From JAIVJN01 sp036732565 (GTDB taxonomy: Bacteria; Acidobacteriota; Vicinamibacteria; Vicinamibacterales; UBA2999), in assembly GCA_036732565.1 (NCBI GenBank), contig DAINCF010000310.1:1-8383 (forward strand): a stretch of 8,383 nt of DNA. The letters are read 5' to 3'. Shown one piece after another: positions 5,346 to 8,383 of the stretch. The position numbers and the translations under genes were made by a program. Below the pieces are notes generated by a model that saw only the letters and a list, made by a program, of their open reading frames with translations, ran no database searches and was not told the origin of the DNA. Numbering within the stretch: the stretch's first letter is position 1; each line of letters starts with the position of its first letter.

Positions 5346-8024
5346 ATGAGAAGTACTGCGACACCCGATGCGACCGAGCTCGAGGCGCTGGAAACCCGCG
5401 AGTGGCTCGAGTCGCTCGATTACGTCCTGCAGCAGGGCGGACCGGCTCGAGTGGGGCGACTGCTCCGCGAGCTGGGCATCCACGCCCGCCAGGCCGGAGT
5501 GAAGCTGCCCTTCAGCGCGAACACGCCCTACATCAATACCATTCACGCGTCCGAAGAAGTTCCGTATCCAGGGAGTCGAGAAATCGAGCGTCGTATCAAG
5601 AGCCTGGTGCGCTGGAACGCCATGGCCATGGTGGTCAAGGCCAACCGCATCGACGACGGCATCGGCGGCCATATCTCGACGTTCGCGTCGTCGGCGACGC
5701 TGTACGAAGTGGGGTTCAACCACTTCTTCCGCGGGCGCGAGCAGAGCAACGAAGGCGATGCCATCTACTTCCAGGGTCATGCCTCGCCCGGCATCTACGC
5801 GCGTGCGTTCCTCGAGGGACGCTTGTCGGTCCAGCAGCTCGAGAACTTCCGCCGCGAGCTGAAGCCCGGCGGCGGGCTGTCGTCGTATCCGCATCCGTGG
5901 CTGATGCCGGAGTTCTGGGAGTTCCCGACCGTGTCGATGGGTCTCGGGCCCATCATGGCGATCTACCAGGCGCGCTTCAATCGCTACCTCGAAGACCGCA
6001 AGCTCAAGCCGGTGACGGACGCCAAGGTGTGGGCGTTCCTCGGCGACGGCGAGACCGACGAGCCCGAGTCGCTCGGCGCGATCACGCTGGCCTCGCGCGA
6101 GAAGCTCGACAACCTGATCTTCGTCATCAACTGCAATCTCCAGCGCCTCGACGGACCGGTACGCGGCAACGGTCAGATCATCCAGGAGCTCGAAGCCATT
6201 TTCCGCGGCGCGGGCTGGAACGTGCTCAAGGTGCTGTGGGGCGCCGAGTGGGACGCGCTGCTCGAGCGCGACCACGAGGGCCTGCTCGTCAAGCGCATGG
6301 GCGAGATCGTCGATGGCGAATACCAGAAGTACGCCGTCGAGTCGGGCGACTACGTCCGCAAGCATTTCTGGGGTGCCGATCCGCGTCTGCTCGAGATGGT
6401 CAAGCACCTCTCGGACGAACAGCTGAAGAAGCTGACGCTCGGGGGCCACGATCCCATCAAGGTCTACAACGCGTTCAAGCGCGCCACTGAGACCAAGGGC
6501 ATGCCGACCGTCATCCTCGCCCGCACCATCAAGGGCTACGGCATCGGCGAAGCCGGCGAAGGCAAGAACATCACGCACCAGCAGAAGAAGATGAACGACG
6601 CCGAGGTGCGGGCGTTCCGCAGCCGCTTCGGGATTCCCATCTCGGATGACGAGGTCGCGGACGCGCCGTTCTACCGGCCCGCCGACGACACCGCCGAGAT
6701 GAAGTACATGCAGGAGCGGCGCAAGGCGCTGTTCGGCCCTGTGCCTCGCCGCCAGGTGCGGTCGACGCCGATCCGTCCGGACCTCAAGGAGCACTTCGAG
6801 GAGTTCCACAAGGGCACCGAAGGCCGCAAGGCGTCGACGACGATGGTGTTCGTGCGGATGCTGTCGAAGTTGCTGCGTGACGAGGCGATCGGCAAGCTGA
6901 TCGTGCCCATCGTGCCCGACGAGGCACGCACGTTCGGCATGGAAGCGCTGTTCCGCCAGGTCGGCATCTACGCCCACAGCGGACAGCTCTACGAGCCGGT
7001 CGACGCCGACACGCTGCTCTACTACAAGGAAGCCGAGGACGGACAGATTCTCGAGGAAGGCATCACCGAGGCGGGCTCGATGTCGTCGTTCAACGCCGCC
7101 GGCACGGCGTACGCGACGCACGGCATCAACATGATCCCGTTCTTCATCTACTACTCGATGTTCGGCTTCCAGCGTATCGGCGATCTCATCTGGGCGGCGG
7201 CCGACATGCGCACGCGCGGCTTCATGCTGGGCGGCACCGCCGGCCGGACCACGCTCAACGGCGAGGGGCTGCAGCACGAAGACGGTCACAGCCATGCCAT
7301 CGCGCTGACCGTGCCGACGTGCCAAGCCTACGATCCAGCGTTCGCCTACGAGCTGGCCGTGATCATCGAGGAAGGCATCAGGCGGATGTATGGCGAGCAG
7401 GAGAACGTCTTCTACTACCTGACCGTCATGAACGAGCAGTACGAGCACCCGGCGATGCCGCAGGGCTCGCGCGACGGCATCCTCAAGGGCATGTACGTCG
7501 TCAAGCCGACGTCGAAACCGGACTCCAAGCTGCGCGCGCAGATTCTCGGCAGCGGGACGATTCTCACCGAGGCGCTCAAGGCCCAGCAGATCCTCGAGGA
7601 GAAGTACGGCGTCGGCGCGGACGTCTGGAGCGTCACCAGCTACGTCAATCTCTATCGCGACGGGCACGCGTGCGAGCGGTGGAATCGGCTGCATCCGGCG
7701 GACAAGCCGCGCGTGCCGTACGTCGCCCAGGCGACGAAGGATGCGCCGGGCGTGTTCGTGTCGGCGTCCGACTACCTGAAGGTGTTGCCGGATTCGATCG
7801 ATCGCTGGCTGCCGCGGCGACTGCACGCGCTGGGCACCGACGGCTTCGGCCGCAGCGACTCGCGCGCCGCGCTGCGAGACTTCTTCGAGGTCGACGCGAG
7901 GTTCATCGCGGTCGCGACGCTGCACGCGCTGATGCTCGAGAAGCAGGTGAAGCCGGACGTCGTGAACAAGGCGATCGCGGATCTCGGGGTCGACGTCAGC
8001 AAGCCGGATCCGGCAATCTCGTGA
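5346..8024 (+). CDS. aceE: Pyruvate dehydrogenase E1 component, homodimeric type
   Basis: The 892-residue protein matches the single-chain AceE family in length (E. coli about 887) and over its whole length. It uses thiamine diphosphate and magnesium to decarboxylate pyruvate and reductively acetylate the lipoyl group of E2 in the cytoplasmic pyruvate dehydrogenase complex. Landmarks are GIGGHISTF with H109, FQGHASPG with H145, the ThDP/Mg motif GDGETDEPES (233-242) running to NCNLQRLDGPVRGN, the mobile active-site loop NITHQQKKMND with H411, the catalytic glutamate in EEGITEAG (E575), and GEGLQHEDGHSH with H644. These correspond to known active-site residues of E. coli AceE. The C-terminal GFGRSDSR segment and following helices are intact, so the gene is full length. 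The start at 5346 gives the expected N-terminal extension; a modest AAAGGT lies 11 bases upstream. The E2 gene follows after 84 bases, giving the usual aceE-aceF order. A very long open frame on the opposite strand (5334-8090) is a codon-bias shadow. Confidence 0.97.
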   Translation: MRSTATPDATELEALETREWLESLDYVLQQGGPARVGRLLRELGIHARQAGVKLPFSANTPYINTIHASEEVPYPGSREIERRIKSLVRWNAMAMVVKANRIDDGIGGHISTFASSATLYEVGFNHFFRGREQSNEGDAIYFQGHASPGIYARAFLEGRLSVQQLENFRRELKPGGGLSSYPHPWLMPEFWEFPTVSMGLGPIMAIYQARFNRYLEDRKLKPVTDAKVWAFLGDGETDEPESLGAITLASREKLDNLIFVINCNLQRLDGPVRGNGQIIQELEAIFRGAGWNVLKVLWGAEWDALLERDHEGLLVKRMGEIVDGEYQKYAVESGDYVRKHFWGADPRLLEMVKHLSDEQLKKLTLGGHDPIKVYNAFKRATETKGMPTVILARTIKGYGIGEAGEGKNITHQQKKMNDAEVRAFRSRFGIPISDDEVADAPFYRPADDTAEMKYMQERRKALFGPVPRRQVRSTPIRPDLKEHFEEFHKGTEGRKASTTMVFVRMLSKLLRDEAIGKLIVPIVPDEARTFGMEALFRQVGIYAHSGQLYEPVDADTLLYYKEAEDGQILEEGITEAGSMSSFNAAGTAYATHGINMIPFFIYYSMFGFQRIGDLIWAAADMRTRGFMLGGTAGRTTLNGEGLQHEDGHSHAIALTVPTCQAYDPAFAYELAVIIEEGIRRMYGEQENVFYYLTVMNEQYEHPAMPQGSRDGILKGMYVVKPTSKPDSKLRAQILGSGTILTEALKAQQILEEKYGVGADVWSVTSYVNLYRDGHACERWNRLHPADKPRVPYVAQATKDAPGVFVSASDYLKVLPDSIDRWLPRRLHALGTDGFGRSDSRAALRDFFEVDARFIAVATLHALMLEKQVKPDVVNKAIADLGVDVSKPDPAIS

Positions 8025-8034
8025 GTTGAAGCCT

Positions 8035-8058
8035 GTAGGGGCGGTTCGCGAACCGCCC
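8035..8058. repeat. Dispersed palindrome copy between aceE and the E2 gene
   Basis: GTAGGGGCGGTTCG (8035-8048) is followed by CGAACCGCCC (8049-8058); the right end then diverges to TGC instead of CTAC. The stem GGGCGGTTCG/CGAACCGCCC is perfect over ten pairs. The copy begins ten bases after the aceE stop and ends 50 bases before the E2 start, so it would be transcribed within the operon mRNA. It may affect message stability or the E1:E2 ratio. There is no T tract to suggest full termination. Confidence 0.8.
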
Positions 8059-8099
8059 TGCGCGACGTGCCTCACGCCGACGATGATCATGTTTACGAC

Positions 8100-8104
8100 G
8101 AGGT
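8100..8104 (+). promoter_or_regulatory. Shine-Dalgarno GAGGT supporting GTG start at 8109
   Basis: GAGGT lies four bases before GTG 8109. The spacing is tight but workable. It favours 8109 over an upstream in-frame GTG at 8067, which would add 14 acidic residues absent from normal lipoyl-domain N-termini. Confidence 0.5.
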
Positions 8105-8108
8105 CCTC

Positions 8109-8383
8109 GTGTCCGATTTCGTTCTGCCAAATCTAGGTGATGGTGTTGCCCAGGGTGACGTGCTGAAGGTGCTCGTCAAGGTTGGCGACACCGTTACACG
8201 CGATCAACCCCTGCTCGAGCTCGAAACCGACAAAGCGACCGTCGAGGTCCCGTCGTCGCTGGCCGGCGTCGTCAAAGAAATCCGCGTGAAGGCTGGCGAC
8301 AAGGTCAAACCGGGCCAGGCGGTCGTGGTCATCGACGAAGGCAAGGCTGGTGCGCCGCCCGAGCCGGCGCCCGAGTCGAAGGC
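8109..8383 (+). CDS. aceF: Dihydrolipoamide acetyltransferase (PDH E2), N-terminal part
   Basis: The visible 91 codons encode a complete lipoyl domain and the beginning of a linker; the gene runs off the right edge. The lipoyl attachment lysine is K42 in ELETDKATVEVPS (37-49), flanked by the typical hairpin beta-strands (VLKVLVKVGDTV, 18-29; VVKEIRVKAGDKV after it). An Ala/Pro-rich hinge (APPEPAPESKA) starts at about residue 81, as in E2 proteins before the E1/E3-binding domain. In the complex the lipoyl arm receives the acetyl group from AceE and carries it to the catalytic core, making acetyl-CoA. Position directly after aceE makes E2 of pyruvate dehydrogenase much more likely than the 2-oxoglutarate or branched-chain versions. 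The peripheral-subunit-binding and catalytic domains cannot be seen, and additional lipoyl domains may follow. The start is GTG. Confidence 0.93.
   Translation, partial: MSDFVLPNLGDGVAQGDVLKVLVKVGDTVTRDQPLLELETDKATVEVPSSLAGVVKEIRVKAGDKVKPGQAVVVIDEGKAGAPPEPAPESK

Noticed and set aside
5334..8090. A 918-codon open frame on the reverse strand spanning aceE.
   Set aside because: It mirrors the GC-rich third-position bias of aceE, shows no family motifs, is rich in R, H, D, V and L as expected of antisense frames, and its N-terminal GGSRTAPTG is a translation of the palindromic repeat at 8035-8058.
8067..8108. An earlier in-frame GTG start for the E2 gene.
   Set aside because: It would add 14 residues (including ADDDHVYDE) before the lipoyl domain, has no ribosome site, and GAGGT at 8100-8104 supports 8109. 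It cannot be excluded completely.

Overview
The window is about 8.4 kb of GC-rich bacterial chromosome. It carries six protein genes (two cut by the window edges) separated by short intergenic gaps rich in small repeats. Codon usage is uniformly GC-biased, and I see no insertion sequence, prophage, CRISPR array, tRNA or rRNA. The combination of a Mg-chelatase-like AAA+ ATPase, a family 5 uracil-DNA glycosylase, a homodimeric-type pyruvate dehydrogenase E1 and abundant palindromic and heptad repeats would fit an Acidobacteriota-like soil or sediment bacterium. That assignment is an inference from general character and has not been tested.

Layout. Positions 1-1419 (minus strand) hold an AAA+ ATPase of the Mg-chelatase/MoxR-like group, whose C-terminus lies beyond the left edge. 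A divergent gap (1420-1514) contains a hairpin and a degenerate 7-bp tandem array. Then come a glycerophosphodiester phosphodiesterase (1515-2345, plus) and, after a gap with a 9-bp tandem repeat and a long inverted repeat, a PLP-dependent threonine/serine dehydratase-like enzyme (2488-3450, plus). This gene converges on a UdgB-type uracil-DNA glycosylase (3527-4276, minus). Divergent from the glycosylase is a secreted protein with two DUF4397-like repeats (4367-5101, plus). A 244-bp gap carrying repeats and a candidate promoter leads to aceE (5346-8024, plus), followed by the start of the dihydrolipoamide acetyltransferase gene (8109 to the right edge).

The only clear functional unit is the pyruvate dehydrogenase pair: E1 decarboxylates pyruvate and passes the acetyl group to the lipoyl domain of E2, and the two genes lie in the usual order. 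The other genes look like unrelated housekeeping or accessory functions, and their alternating strands argue against one large operon.

The most notable non-coding feature is a dispersed palindrome, arm GTAGGGGCGGTTCG with its reverse complement. It occurs perfectly at 5111-5138, as variants at 3504-3530 and 8035-8058, and with a related hairpin at 3453-3474. One copy supplies the stop codon of the glycosylase gene and another sits between aceE and the E2 gene. I found no convincing previously undescribed multi-gene system here; the repeats are the best candidates for a second look.
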